Assembly (NCBI GenBank): GCA_035578905.1
Contig: JAQJVL010000147.1
Span: 1,840,906-1,904,905 of the forward strand
Source: Stictocephala bisonia
Lineage: Eukaryota > Arthropoda > Insecta > Hemiptera > Membracidae
Direction of reading: 5' to 3'
Length of the DNA stretch: 64,000 nucleotides
In this document: positions 1 through 12,124 of the stretch, piece after piece
Position numbering within the stretch: position 1 is the first letter of the stretch
Layout of the letters: each line of letters starts with the position of its first letter
Position numbers and translations under genes: made by a program
The notes under the pieces: model-generated
Told to the model about the DNA's origin: nothing
The model's database searches: none
The model's input: only the letters and a program-made list of their open reading frames with translations

Positions 1-303
1 ATAAAAAGAATATCAGCTGTGGGTTTTAAATATGTAAAAATTAAATTAAACCATGTGTTAATTTTTAAACTGTTTATATTTTTATGTTTTGATTTATTGT
101 GAAGCTATATTAATTGATTGATTTATTTGATTAACAGATGTTAAATAAAAAAAAATAGAATAAAATTGTGGTAGGCAAAACTTTCAAAATTAAAAATAAT
201 TGAGTACAGTAGTAAACTACACAAAACATCAGCTGTTGTAAATTGGATACTGTGTAAACTGAAAGGTTGCTGCACATTTCAATGATACAATCAAAACTCA
301 ATA
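1..303. other. AT-rich non-coding stretch
   Basis: No reading frame, RNA gene or named repeat is supported here. The sequence is AT-rich and contains frequent stops in all frames. Confidence 0.6.
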
Positions 304-380
304 TTATGACCGGCGAAGCGGGCGGGTACAGCTAGTGAAAAATGAAAGGCGAGACAACGTCCGCCGGGTTCAGCTAGTAG
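304..380. repeat. Two adjacent transposon-tail motifs ending GCTAGT
   Basis: Two similar motifs occur back to back: one reading GCGAAGCGGGCGGGTACAGC followed by TAGT, and a second reading GTCCGCCGGGTTCAGCTAGT. GC-rich tails of this form that end in CTAG are common at the ends of insect Helitron-like or RTE-like repeats. The class cannot be fixed from so little sequence. Their adjacency suggests one element inserted beside the end of another, or a short tandem duplication. No coding potential is present. Confidence 0.4.
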
Positions 381-814
381 TGTAACAAAAACATTCGAGT
401 GTTATTGTTGCAGAAAAAAAACAACAACAACGAATGCTATAACTTCATTCGTGTATTGTGAAACACCAGATCAGGTTTTCAAGGCAGCCACCTGATTTAC
501 ATTATTAAATGTAGATATGCGTTAATTTGATGTTCAAATGTACAAAGGAGGTACCTGCATCGAAACATGGATTTATGATGGATTATAACTTGTAAACAAA
601 TAAAGTACAACATTCAATGTAGTTTTAAAATGTTCACTAACTTAATATGTACGTAATACATTTTTTAATACGTACTCAATTATATGTATACATACTATAT
701 GAATTACTCTTTTCAAAAATGACTGTATATACCAGTTTGTAGAAAACACTACTGTTGTAACTGAAAGGATATACACGCAACGTAAAAGATTGGATATTCC
801 AAACCAATAAATGT
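381..814. other. AT-rich non-coding stretch
   Basis: No gene is recognised. AATAAA-like hexamers are present, as expected by chance in AT-rich DNA, and there is no convincing exon next to them. Confidence 0.55.
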
Positions 815-1630
815 TGTTACATTATAAACCAGCTGACAGCCCTTGCTTCGCTACAGAGAGGTTCTTTACGCTTATTTACCCTTCCCTCCACGGTTTTCTT
901 CACCATAGTCTCAATATAAAAGCTCAACCTGTTTTTACTATCTACAGGTTTGTAAATAAAATTGTATAGTCTAGAAAACCATATACGTCTACTTAGGGGG
1001 ATGCAAAGCTGTGAAAGCGTATCATAATTGTTAGAAATCACCTTAAAGGTTTCACAATAAAAACCAAATTATCCAAGCTTTCGCGTTATTTTTTTAAAAT
1101 GATGTTTGAAATAAATTATTAAATTGAATAAATACAGTATCTATGTTGATCTTATGGAAAAAATAAAACATTGAGGAGCCGTTTCTACCCTTTAATTTGG
1201 AATTTCGAGAAACCCTTTCTGAGTAGGCCTCTATGATACAAAAGTGCTTCTGCATATGTATGCCGCGGTAAGCCGATTCGGAATAGGGTAAAAATAATTA
1301 ATGAAACAAAGTGATATGTGATCACTGATTTTATTTATATTGAAGTTAATGGTATGAACAAAACAACTCAAGTTTGAAACTGTGACAAAACTTGAGACTA
1401 AAGTAAAATGTAACTAATCTAAATAAATTGTAAATGTATCCAATCTATATGTAACGAATCTATATGTAACGAATCGTGAGAATCACGTGGCTTCAACAAT
1501 ACAAGAGTGAGTGAAGCGTTACGCGAGACTGACTGCCCGAGGGGTGACGACTCGAACCCACCTACAGTATAAATCAGTCTCGAACTTAGTAATTCTGGCG
1601 TACATAATTTTTGGATTTTATACATTAAGA
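815..1630. mobile_element. Dispersed repeat family R1, copy 1 (interrupted)
   Basis: The block from about 831 to 1250 resembles 19,093-19,495. Shared stretches include CAGCTGACAG..., TACCCTTCCCTCC, TCAATATAAAAG, ATTGTCTAGAAA, TTTGAAATAAATTATTAAA, AATTTCGAGAAA and TCTCTATGATACAAAAG. The end of the other copy (TTTTTGGATTTTATA) reappears here only at about 1,605-1,622. So some 350 bases (about 1,260-1,600) look like a later insertion or diverged sequence. It resembles RTE-type or SINE-like tails of insects, but the class is not established. The open frame on the - strand at 817-1041 lies within the repeat and is not a gene. Confidence 0.55.
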
Positions 1631-2080
1631 TTGCTCAAAATCTTAAATATTTATTCACAGAACCGTTCTATTAAACAATAAATATTATATTTATATATTC
1701 AGGTGTGTATTTAGACTGCAGAATGATTACTCAACAGCCGTCACCTAAATGACATCTAACAATTGAACATAACAATGACATCTCTTGTAAATTGTGTGAA
1801 GTGAAGCTGTAATTAGCGAATCTACGGAGACAAACTACGGAGTTAGGTTGTAGGTTGGACGGGAAATGACAATTCCGTGGATGACTACAGAAAGCACGGT
1901 GTAGGTCGATCACGGTGGAGTAGGCAGATTCACGGCCAAACACTGGCATGACTCTGCTCGTAGCACTGTCCCTGTACCGGCTCTAATGTGATGATACACT
2001 CTGAAGCTGATCACAAATGTCCAGACAAAATATGGAAGAAAGAATATACAGAGAACTAAGCAATCCATAGTAACGCTTTA
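1631..2080. other. Non-coding stretch
   Basis: Short open frames on the - strand here (for example 1731-1949) show no recognisable domain and no good splice context. Nothing else is supported. Confidence 0.5.
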
Positions 2081-2657
2081 CTACCGGCGCAACCATTATG
2101 TGTACCCGAGTTTGTAATTGTACTTTGTAATGAAAGTTTGGGTTACAATATAATATTTTTTCACGCGGAAGTAAATTCAATGGTTTTAAACTGATTAAAA
2201 TTAATTTAAGTAAATTTAAAATCACTGCATTTACTTTCGCAATAACAGAAATGTATCGTAACCATACATTTCATAAGGATTAAATTTAACGACATCTTGA
2301 AGGAAAAAAAATTGTGGTGTTAGAAAACTGATAAGAACTTTTAAAATTCTGAAACTCATAAAACTTGTAAAAAATGTTTCTGCAAACCAAATGTTAAAAT
2401 ATAAATGTGATAAATAACGGGGTTTCGAATAATAAAAGTGTAAAGTTGATGCACAGTGAAAACTACATACGATTTATGTACTTTTTTGTCCAATTAGCAT
2501 AACATTTATTAAAAAAAAAAAAAAAAAAAAATGCATATGTTATAATGTACAGTCAAACGAGGAAAACAATGGTGTAATTGAATTTTCCTTAGGACAATTT
2601 ATTTCTCAATGAACAACCTTCAAACTCGAGTACACATTATTTCTGCGCCGACTGTAG
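2081..2657. mobile_element. Palindromic MITE-like element, copy A
   Basis: The left end reads CTACCGGCGCAACCATTATG and then GTGTACCCGAG. The right end reads CTCGAGTACACATTATTTCT then GCGCCGACTGTAG, so the ends are inverted copies of each other. The family consensus terminus, read from all copies, is CTACAGTCGGCGCAGAAAT. The interior also folds back in part. The arms share a GGCCTC/TTTCTAAG-like subterminal segment and a motif like GTGCACAGTGAAAACTA. There is no transposase frame, so it is non-autonomous. A CAGT start next to TA would fit Tc1/mariner-type ends, which is an inference. This copy is shorter than copies B and C, probably from internal deletion. Confidence 0.7.
2509..2530 (+). repeat. 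Poly(A) tract
   Basis: A run of about 22 A lies inside MITE copy A. It is a simple homopolymer with no sign of an associated retroposon body. Confidence 0.8.
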
Positions 2658-5000
2658 TATTTTTTCTTCTTTAAAATCCACAACAAGATTCACAGTTGGA
2701 CCATAACAAATAATTATTTTTGCTTCAATACAGTTGATAGGTAAAAAAATTATATCGAGTCAATCAGACCACCGGAAGAAACACAATTAAAGCATTTAAT
2801 TAAGAGAATCCCACAATACTGGGTTTGTCTGATAGCCCTCTTTGATAATTGAGCGAAATAAAAACAATTTTAATTAGATGTTGTTATAAAAAACACAAAT
2901 ACTAATTGAAGGACTTTTAAATTGTATCTGTAGTTTTATTTAAGGCTATACAAAAATAAGAAACTATAATATTTATATTAGCATATATAAATTCATAGGC
3001 ATCTTGAAGCAGTGAATATCATACAAAAAAACGTAACATAACATTTTAAACTAAAACAAAATTAGTTGAAAATGTTTTCATTTAAAAATTGCAATAATAG
3101 TCGACATAAAGAATCGAAACGCTACCAAAAGTTCATAAGAATAACACACACGTTTTGCAGATCGAAGATGGAGATATAAGGCGAATTCCAATGCTCCTAA
3201 CAATATAAAGCTTAGCCTATCACGGAGGTATGGACTAAAACGCGCATAACAAAGCATGTTGTGCAGCCTACTTTTTATTTTCTTCTCAACAACATTTTCA
3301 CGGTTTCAAGTAGCCTATAGAAACCCACTCTATCATTGCGCATGTGCAGACAAAAGAAAAATAATTACGAAAAGTTATACTTACGGTTTCCCGTAAAATG
3401 TGAACTTGTTCAGATGTGTTACCGATAGATATAAAATGTGCTCTATTGTTAGCATTTTAGACAAACATTTTATTTAGTCTTGCGCTTGGTCAAACAATGA
3501 ATTGTAAGTTGATTCTACTGATAAATTTGACTCTTTAGCCTAAGAAAGTTTAAAAATGCTAATGAAATTTATTTCACTAATTTGTATTTATTATATTATA
3601 ATTTTCCCAACTAATCTCTCTTGACTTGCGGTATTTAGTAAATAAATCTTTCAAAAATACGTAATTAGATCATCAATTTTGAAACATAGAACCTTGATTT
3701 ATTCAAATTCAAGAAACTAAATTATTTTATCTTCATAAATGGTATTTTAGCTAATATTTTGTAATGTTGTGGTCAAATATGAAGTGTTTTTTTATTGAAA
3801 GGGCTTTTATTTTATTTTTTGCAGTTATCTACATTACTTATATTAGGAACATCACTATAAGAACTCTGTTTACAAGAATGATATATGATATAAATAATAA
3901 AAATAGTACGTATACTAGTATTTTACTTGTTCTTTCACACATTCATGTAAACTGTAGTAAGTGACATGCCAGGCTACAATGTCACACTAATGAGTGAGAT
4001 AGTCTATCATTACAGCCATCCGTAAATATGTTATGATGGCTTTAGTTTACAGAACTCATTGCAGTTGCAAAAACTTCTAGTTTGGTTCCTATAAATAATA
4101 ATATAGCTTCGAACAAATGTTGTGAAAGACTTGTATTTATTTTATAGCATTGACAACATATGTAAATATAAAATTAAACAATGAATTTTGGTGTTTACAA
4201 AAAGGTTTTGAAAAATGCTGTTCTAAAAATTATAATGCCATTGTGGTGGTTTTATGCACTGATCATTATATCAAACTATTATATTCATTACTTTTAAACG
4301 TTATCGTTATAAACAATGGCAGTCAAAATCAATAACAGTTTGTGGCTTTCAACAGGCACTATCTGCATTTTGTTTTAATGTACCTTCGACTGTTCAACCA
4401 ACTTTTTTGCAACTTTGTACCAATGTTAGTTAATAGCTATGTGATGGAGTATAATTTTACTTTACTTAAAACAATATCGTAGCACTGGGGGGGAGGGGGC
4501 TAAATCACATTAGGTTTTACATGTAGCCAAATTCAAATTGATTTATTACTTGCGAAAAAATACAATTTATACGTGCAGTTTATATTTGTCTCTCTAGCTC
4601 AAGGCTAATTGAGAGAAAAACTATAATATTTTCTTTATAATTATTAGTGTTACAATTATGTGTGAAACATATATTTATACATATATATTATAGTACACTT
4701 TTTATTTAATTTTTGTTGTTGGGGACTTCCTTAAATCAAAAACAATATAACAATAAATTTGATAACAATAATTATACAAATTTTTAATAAATAACTTATC
4801 AAACAGTGGGATAAATATAACATTAGACTCTTATATATACAACAAAATAACTCAATAAATATTTAGAATCAACAAAAACAACAAGAAACCAATTTTAAAT
4901 TCTAAAATTTACAAATTAAATTATACTAAAAAAATGAGTAAGTACGTGAAATAATTCAATAAAAAATAAATAATACAAATATTTTTCTCGCCTATCGTTC
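2658..5000. other. AT-rich non-coding stretch
   Basis: No gene is recognised over 2.3 kb. Short + strand frames at 3764-3964 and 4150-4335 are of low complexity and lack splice context. A short G-rich run occurs near 4,490. Confidence 0.55.

Positions 5001-5027
<27 letters not shown>
5001..5027 (+). repeat. Poly(A) tract of 27
   Basis: An uninterrupted run of 27 A follows a short sequence ending TATCGTTC. It could be the tail of a retroposed sequence on the + strand, but no body or flanking target-site duplication was recognised. Confidence 0.75.
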
Positions 5028-5032
<5 letters not shown>

Positions 5033-5990
5033 AACTAAAGGTTAATTTTAAAAAGCCTATCTTACTGATTCATAGTTTCTTGTGGAATGCCGATTTCACC
5101 CAATATTTAGACACACTGTGTGACACATGGGCAGGTACAGTATGGGAAAGTCAACTTTCACATTTCAATATTTGTTCGTTCATGAATGTAGCTTATTTCA
5201 TTACCAGACAAGCAAACAATCAAATTGATTCCTTCATTAGTTGCGGATGTAATTCTAGGATTGGTTGTTCTCATAGCAAAGTCCAAAAATTGTGAACGAT
5301 CTTTATATTCTCGTTGGAAATGATAACAATTTGTGATTTTTTATTATAATTCTTGTAATTAAAATGTTCATAGCCTTCTTTATAATGTAAATAACTAATT
5401 AATTGAGGAGTAAACTACAGAATGGTCAGAAATGTGTTTTGAGGGGCATTTATAGGCTATTATATTTAAAAAGGTAGGTCTATATGCTAATAATGGACAT
5501 TCACCTCATTCAAAATAATATAAATAACATTCCAACATATTTATGACCATATTAAACAAATATTTATAAAACAGCAGGACGTTACAAAGTAGGCGTAATT
5601 GAAGATTTCACTAACAATATCTCAGGTAATTTGCTGCAATCTAGCATCACATTAACAAATTAAATTAATGATACCATTTTGATTTTTTGACAACATTGTC
5701 GTTTCCCAGCAAAATTGCTAACATAAATTAATTGATCAATGCATAGTTCATTTAGAGGTAATATGTTCCTTATTAGTTATTCCAGTCCTCAGAACCACGG
5801 ACCTTAATTTTCTTGTTTTGTTCATTTTATTTCGTTATTTTTGAAACATTGAACATTTATGACAGTGATAAACATAGTAAGTTTTAGCAAGTGTTTTAGG
5901 AGAGCCAATGGTCGGGCGGTCTAAGGCCGTATCGCATCCTGGCCTTGACTGTCAGAATTTATCAGTAATATTCACCTTGTACTTAGTGAT
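5028..5990. other. Non-coding stretch
   Basis: No gene or named repeat is recognised. The + strand frame at 5080-5295 starts in a TTG context and shows no family features. Confidence 0.5.
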
Positions 5991-6115
5991 AGCAACGATA
6001 TATCGGAAATATCGATAGTTTAATTTCGATATATCGATATATTAAAATCGACATTTCTTTCGATAATATCGGCCATATCGATATTTTGTTCCGATATATC
6101 ATATCACTAAATATT
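5991..6115. repeat. Cluster of TATCGATA/CGATA motifs, left copy
   Basis: At least six overlapping CGATA or TATCG motifs occur in about 110 bases, including TTCGATATATCGATATATTA. The second half (TTTCTTTCGATAATATCG...) matches a block at 6,618-6,665 in direct orientation. TATCGATA is the core of the DRE/BEAF-type sites bound by DREF and BEAF-32 in Drosophila. The same motif is also common in subterminal repeats of hAT-type MITEs. With two direct copies bracketing about 500 bases, an eroded DNA element is at least as likely as a regulatory cluster. Confidence 0.5.
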
Positions 6116-6142
6116 GTTATTCTCTTTTCTCAAAATTATCAC

Positions 6143-6145
<3 letters not shown>

Positions 6146-6173
<28 letters not shown>
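6146..6173 (+). repeat. Poly(A) tract of 28
   Basis: An uninterrupted run of about 28 A lies between the two TATCGATA clusters. Confidence 0.75.
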
Positions 6174-6579
6174 CTGAAATTGCCTCTTATGCGTACACAT
6201 TGATATAATAAAGTAACTTTAGTAAGTGTTTTAAAGTGAAGTTAACGCACTTAAATGTAGTTTTTTGTAGACCAGTGGGTGGAACGGGCAGGCCTAAATG
6301 AAGTTGTGCGAGTTGGCAACGCTGACTCTTAACATGCCTAGCTTAGAGTTCATTATTGTTATTATTTTATAATTAAAATAATAATGAAAGGTATAATTAT
6401 TCTTATTTTGAATTTTTTTTAATCAACCCTACAAATCACAATTTGTTTCGTTTAGATAAATGTATTCATTTTTACATTCAGTAGGCTATTCTAAATACTG
6501 ACAGCTAAACATGAGTGTATTTTTAGTCATGACATAAGAGTTAGTACATCATTTTGAATAAATAAATCATTTACAATTC

Positions 6580-6668
6580 CATGTATCGGTTATCGGATAT
6601 ATAGATATTTTTCTTTCGATATTATCCTCAGATCGATATTTGGTTTGCGATATATCGATAATTCGTAA
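6580..6668. repeat. Cluster of TATCGATA/CGATA motifs, right copy
   Basis: The sequence runs from TATCGGTTATCGGATATATA through TTTCTTTCGATATTATC to GCGATATATCGATAATTCG. It is a diverged direct repeat of the 5,991-6,115 cluster. The interval between them is AT-rich and has no coding features. Confidence 0.5.
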
Positions 6669-9091
6669 TGTTGAAAATACTTTTACTATACTATACTTAA
6701 ATTATGTGCCCTCACTCTGTTTGATGACTTCCTTGCACATATCAATAGTCTATGGTGAATAGTTAAAAAGGAGATAGGTTTCTACTTTTTATAAAAAAAG
6801 AAAGAAGATAAAAAGTATATCATAAGGTAACTCCGGCACTATAGAAATATGTAGAAAGGGTACAAAGCAATTACATTAAATTTGTAATCAATGTAATCAC
6901 AAACGGATTGAACTTTACGCACAATGATACGTTGGAAAATACTAAAGCTTAAATAATTTCTCTTCCATTTAACCGGTTCTACGAAAATAAGAAAAAAAAA
7001 GAAAAAAAAAAACAGCTGATCGTTCCCACTGGTAGTCAGGTTTCCGGAAGGGACTTTCTCTAGACATAAAACAAAAGAAGCACTTTAACCTTATCGTTTC
7101 TTCCCAGTCTTTGACAGGTTTTATTTCTCAGACTTTTGTGTAAAGTATTTATGATGTTTTTAGAGTGTAGACCTGACTACAAGAGTAGAAGATAATAGGT
7201 AAAAGGTTCTTCCATGATATTTTGTTAGACTTTTAGTAAAATCTAAAGACAAAAGTGAGAAACCGTTTCTTTTTGTTAGCAAGCAAAGAGAGCATCGATA
7301 TCAGTGGCTGAACTTTGGTCCAGGTTTGAAGATTCAAAATTAAATACAAAATATTTAAATGTAGTTTTGGTTTCTAATATTAAAAGACTGTTGTTTGAAA
7401 GTTATTTATTAGCATTGTATTGTACATGATTATAAAACATCATGTAATAATCATGATGTTTATAATAATCATGATCAGTGAATAATAGTGAAGATTATAT
7501 ACAATTCACTAAGAACTATTATACCCTTCTCAAAATGATGTCTCAGTTCCCATTCATATCTAACATGACAATCTCTGCATTCATAATTAACTCCATGGCA
7601 CAGATCTAATAATACATTCATTAGCTAAGTTTAATTATCATCACTTACACTTTATTTGTATTTTAATTTAAATTAAAATACAACGAATTTTAACATCACT
7701 TATACAATTTTTACTGTACTATGAAACTTCACCATGGATCTGAATCCGCATTTATTCCTACCACCACACAAACATAATTTTTACGAAAAGTAAAATTACT
7801 TTATCTATCGTTATCATAATATATTGGAATAATACTTCAATATTAGTTTAACGTTTATAAGCTTCAGAACACTTTTAAATTGTTAATTTTTAAAATTTAA
7901 GTCCACGCACATAACTAAACGCAAACTGCCTGCTAATTAATCTGATTATTTAGGCGCACTAAATAAGAAATTTTGCTTAACAAGTTAAAATTAAAAGGTT
8001 TCATAAATAACTTTGATATTAAATTTTAGTTATATAAACAGACTATTAATGTCGTATTTAACAGGAATTAGTTTTAGGTATTATTTTTATATGTATTTAT
8101 AAACTTTGTTTCTGAACTGATGAATATACAAATTAATTTAGATAGTTCAGATTTGATAGAACATTATTTAAATGAAGATGGACCTACATTAACAAACAGT
8201 CATAAACTCTTCCCTTAACATTATAAGTTTTAGATGAATAGATTAAATTATAAGATTACAACATAATAATCGAATAATTAACAACCCTAGGGACGATGAT
8301 TACAATTAATTAATGTAGTCCATGTTATTATATCCCATAACTGTACAAAGAAAAAATACGTTTCGGCCCATCTTTAAATTACAAGAGTTTGTGGTGAGTT
8401 ACATAAAGAAGAAACCCGTTTGAAGAGGATCTGGAGAGATCGGACCTTCTCTAACCTTGACCTCTGTGAAGATGAGTACACCAACCACGAACTGGTTGTG
8501 GAGCTCCGGCTCCCAAGGTTGTGATATTGGGGCTATTTAAGCGTGTAATATATGTACATATATTACATTAGAATGTAATACTTCAAAAATTAGAGCTGCA
8601 ACTCATATTCATGATAAATTTGATACTCAGTACCGGTACATGCTTTAAATCAAATATGAAGTCGCTCTCTCAGACGCCATACTCGTTTAGAAGATGCAGA
8701 CGCGGTCACAATTTTGTGTCGTATATTTATGTGTTTAACCGTTGATGTAATTAAAAAGACACATAACCGACTTTTCCTCATATAAAAAAATTATTTAGTG
8801 TAAATTAATCCATTTTGACGCAAATATCCAGTAAATGCATAAATGCATCGCAAAGTGGATTTATGTTAAACGTGAAAGATTGAAGTATTGATTGTATGGA
8901 ATAAATAGTGATGTGTCTTCTGACTAAATAACTAAAAAAAGGAGAGTTATATGTCATATCAAGGGAATAGAACCTCTTGCTGTCTAATTTAGTAACTTAT
9001 AAAAACAATCTTCAGCGTGTCCCTCAGTAGGTAAGGCCCAACAACTACTTTTTAATTCGGACACTCTACCCAGTAAACTTTATATATTATG
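6669..9091. other. AT-rich non-coding stretch with two strong inverted repeats
   Basis: There is no gene. A 10-bp perfect stem (AAACATCATG, 7-nt loop, CATGATGTTT) lies at about 7,435-7,461. A 24-bp perfect palindrome is listed separately at 8,544-8,567. A segment near 8,345-8,520 has moderate GC and contains CGTTTCGGCCCATCTT, which read on the - strand resembles the GATGG-CCGAAACG signature seen in Penelope-like tails. Confidence 0.5.
8544..8567. repeat. 24-bp perfect palindrome
   Basis: The 12-base arm TGTAATATATGT is followed directly by its exact reverse complement ACATATATTACA, with no spacer. It could form a cruciform or be a homodimer site. It is AT-only apart from its G/C pairs. A palindrome of this length has a low but non-zero chance expectation in AT-rich DNA. 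Confidence 0.85.
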
Positions 9092-9968
9092 AGTGCAGAC
9101 ATTGCGTGTACCCGAGTTTAAAGGTTGTTCATTAAGAAACTAAGAATAATAAGCCAACCAAAAATCCAATCACGCCATTGTTTATCGAGTTCAATTTTAC
9201 TTTATGAAATATTCCACACTATCTTAATTTTATTTAAACGTTTATCCTAGCTGGATCGAAAAAGTACAGGAATTTAAGATACTGTTCAAAGGACATTATC
9301 AACAATACACTTTTATTAATAAAAAACCCCTTTAATATATCACAATAATATTATGGAGTCACAAATAGCGATCCTGCGGCACTGAAAGAGTTAATGCGTA
9401 ATTTACCGGAAAATTTTCTATAAATTTAATACAGTTTAGAATTTTTAATTTTCAAGAAAAAAAACATTAGAGTTCATTTACTACTACTGGAACGTCGACT
9501 ATTAATAACATTAAACGATTAATAATAATTGCAAATTCAACAGTGATAAGGAACGTCAGAAGGTACGTAATATTAAAAAAAGATCGATTTCCTGAAACAA
9601 CATTTCCTAGGAATCATTATTATTAATTCATTATAAAGACGTCGATCGTCAAGATATGGGTCTTAAAATTGATTTCTTGGTAACGTCATATACTTTATGA
9701 AATGTATAGTTACGATACAATACTTTCTCATTCAGTAGTTCTTAATTTATTTATTTAAATTAATTTAAAATTACACTTTATAATGGACATTCAATAAGGA
9801 TACAAATTATTTAATCTTATAATAAAATTAAAAAAAAATATTAAAGTGTCATACTTCTTGTGTGTCTTCGAAAAATCCAATGTTGTGATTGGGTTTTTCG
9901 AAGTCCTCTTATATTCTTAGTAAATGGCCTTCAAACTTGGGTATACATAATTTCTCCGCCGACTGTAG
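9092..9968. mobile_element. Palindromic MITE-like element, copy B
   Basis: The left terminus is worn (GTGTACCCGAGTTTAAAGG, then AAGAAACTAAGA). The right terminus reads CTTCAAACTTGGGTATACAT and then CTCCGCCGACTGTAG. The arms are inverted repeats, including matching AACGTCGAC / GTCGATCG-like and ATTTCCT / CGATTTCCTGAA segments near the centre. It spans 877 bp and has no transposase frame. It ends next to TA on the right. It is the same family as copies A, C, D and E. Confidence 0.65.
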
Positions 9969-10337
9969 TTCCCCATGTGTTAGTGGTAGTTATTAATTTA
10001 ATTGCATTAAATATCAACACGTTTTATAGTGTGTACTAATACATTAATTAAAAACAGGTTAGTACCAACATACATTATACTTTTTAAATTAAAACACAAA
10101 AGTTGTACAAAAAGTATATTTAATAATAACATTTTAACTTAGTCGGGGTTGACCCTATAATTGTCAGACTACTTAAAAAATGAGTTAAAAACGTCTGACA
10201 ATGGTTTTCTACAGCATTCTGGTGTACTACAGCATTTAAATTGTTTGAAATACAATCATAATCATGTTAAGAACGACAATCAAAATTAATATTAATATCT
10301 ATATTATTTAACAATTACTGATCTTATTATTCTCAGT
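9969..10337. other. Non-coding stretch
   Basis: Nothing is recognised between MITE copy B and the start of the 54-bp tandem array. Confidence 0.5.
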
Positions 10338-10662
10338 TTCATGATAAATTAAATGAAGTTAAGTTTGTCATAAAATGCTGTTACGTGCCAACACATGATA
10401 AATTAAATGAAGTTAAGTTTGTCATACAATGCGGTTACGTGCCAACACATGGTAAATTAAATGAAGTTAAGTTTGTCATACAATGCTGTTACGTGCCAAC
10501 ACATGGTAAATTAAATGAAGTTAAGTTTGTCATACAATGCTGTTACGTGCAAACACATGATAAATTAAATGAAGTTAAGTTTGTCATACAATGCTGTTAC
10601 GTGCCAACACATGATAAATTAAATGAAGTTAAGTTTGCCATACAATGCTGTGCTAACACATG
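10338..10662 (+). repeat. 54-bp minisatellite, six copies
   Basis: The unit begins ATGATAAATTAAATGAAGTT and ends TACGTGCCAACAC. Six near-identical copies lie head to tail, with substitutions such as GATAAA/GGTAAA and TGCTG/TGCGG. Because 54 is 18 codons, the + strand frame stays open as a repeated 18-residue peptide (PTHDKLNEVKFVIQCCYV). No start context, splice site or family supports translation. The last unit is truncated where the next array begins. Confidence 0.9.
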
Positions 10663-10890
10663 AAGTTCTTGGCGTTCCACACACTGGTACATGAAGTTCT
10701 TGGCGCCCCACACACTGTGTACATGAAGTTCTTGGCGCCCCACACACTGGGTACATGAGTTCTTGGCGCCCCACACACTGGGAACATGAAGTTCTTGACA
10801 CCTCACACACTGGATATATGAAGTTCTTGGCGCCCCAAACACTGGGTACATGAAGTTCTTGGCACCCCGCACACTGGGTACATGAAGATA
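10658..10890. repeat. 32-bp minisatellite, about seven copies
   Basis: The unit is ACATGAAGTTCTTGGCGCCC followed by CACACACTGGGT. Copies differ by indels of one to three bases and by changes such as GACACCTC for GGCGCCCC. It is much more GC-rich than its surroundings and abuts the unrelated 54-bp array directly; the two share only the ACACATGA junction. The - strand frames across it (10,597-10,923) are repeat artefacts. Confidence 0.9.
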
Positions 10891-11233
10891 GTTGTCATAG
10901 AAGAGTCTTAGACTGTATTGCAAGTTTATATGAAATGCACATTTAATTATTTTTTTTTTTTCACATGATGATAATCAGTAAGTTTTGATTCTGATGTATT
11001 AAGCGTACAACTTTATATTCTTCAATAATAATTCATGTAAGTAAATTAAAAGTTTAAACTGCACATTAATTAATTATAATAATATACATATAGCCTATTT
11101 TAACATTTCCAACACCAGATGACTGTCGGTAGCGGTGATCTTTTCCTGGGTAAATCTGTAACCTTGGAGGCCAGACGTTTGATTTCATACGAGAGTCAGA
11201 ACAGAAGTACTTACTGTACCTGGAAATACCTTT
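10891..11233. other. Non-coding stretch
   Basis: An AT-rich segment with a short T run. Nothing is recognised. Confidence 0.5.
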
Positions 11234-12124
11234 CTGTCGCCGCAGAAATTATGTGTACTCTAGTTTGAAGGCTGTTTACTAAGAAACTAAGATATATGTA
11301 AACATTCTAATCACATAATTGTTTTCCTTGTTTCATTCTAACAATAACAAATGAATTTTTAAATTTCATAACAAAGTTTAATAATTTTTATCCCAGTTCA
11401 AACAATAAAAGCACCTAAAGTTTGTCTAGTTTTCAGTGAGCATCAACTTTACACTTTTATTTCTCAAGAACCTGTTAACATATCACATTTATATTATAAT
11501 ATCTGGTTGACAGGACTGTTGTATATAAGATTTATAAATAACAGATTTTTACCTTTTAATAAAAAAATATTATATCGACTTCCTGAAACAACGTTTTCTT
11601 GGCTTTTAGAAGTCCTAAAATTAATTGATTTGTCACTTCTATGTGCGTGGGTAAAGGTAGTGATATTAAATTGATTTGAATAAATTTTAAATCACTTAAA
11701 TTCAATTTCAAATCACTGCATTTACTTAAGCATATAAAATCAATGTATTGTAACTGTACATTTCATAAGAAAGGACATCGTGACAAAGGACCTCTAGAAT
11801 CCAAGAAAACGTTGTTTTAGGAAATTGATAAGAACTCTTTTATTGAAAATTTAAAATTCTAAAATTTATAAAATTTAATATAACAGCCGTTAACCAGGTG
11901 CTATAATATAAATGTGACATCTCAACGGGGTTTTGATAAATATAAGTGTAAATTATTCCTACTAAGATAAAAATTACTAAAACTTATAACAACATTTAAA
12001 ATGCGTATGCCATAACGTACAATTAAACGATAAAAACAATGGAGTGATTTGATTTTTAACATGCCTCTTTGTTTCGTAGTAAACAACCTTCAAACTCGAG
12101 TACACATGATTTCTGTTCCGACAG
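11234..12124. mobile_element. Palindromic MITE-like element, copy C (best preserved)
   Basis: It starts CTGTCGCCGCAGAAATTATG and ends CATGATTTCTGTTCCGACAG, so the termini pair as inverted repeats. Homology between the arms runs inward almost to the centre. Matching pairs include TTTGAAGG/CCTTCAAA, the ATTGTTTTCC / AAAACAATGGAG segments, AAAGTTTAATAATTTTTATC versus its inverse, GAGCATCAACTTTACACTTT versus AAGTGTAAATT, and CGACTTCCTGAAACAACGTT versus AACGTTGTTTTAGGAAATTG. The turn is near 11,640-11,700. So the whole 891 bp is a fold-back element rather than one with short terminal repeats. No transposase is encoded. Confidence 0.75.

Noticed and set aside
8345..8385. Possible third hammerhead-like motif on the - strand (GATGGGCCGAAACG)
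   Set aside because: The CTGANGA box is not present (TTAAAGA instead) and no stem III partner is visible.
10597..10923. - strand frame with repeated cysteine-rich peptide
   Set aside because: Translation of the 32-bp minisatellite. Unit length is not a multiple of three overall, and indels set the frame by chance.
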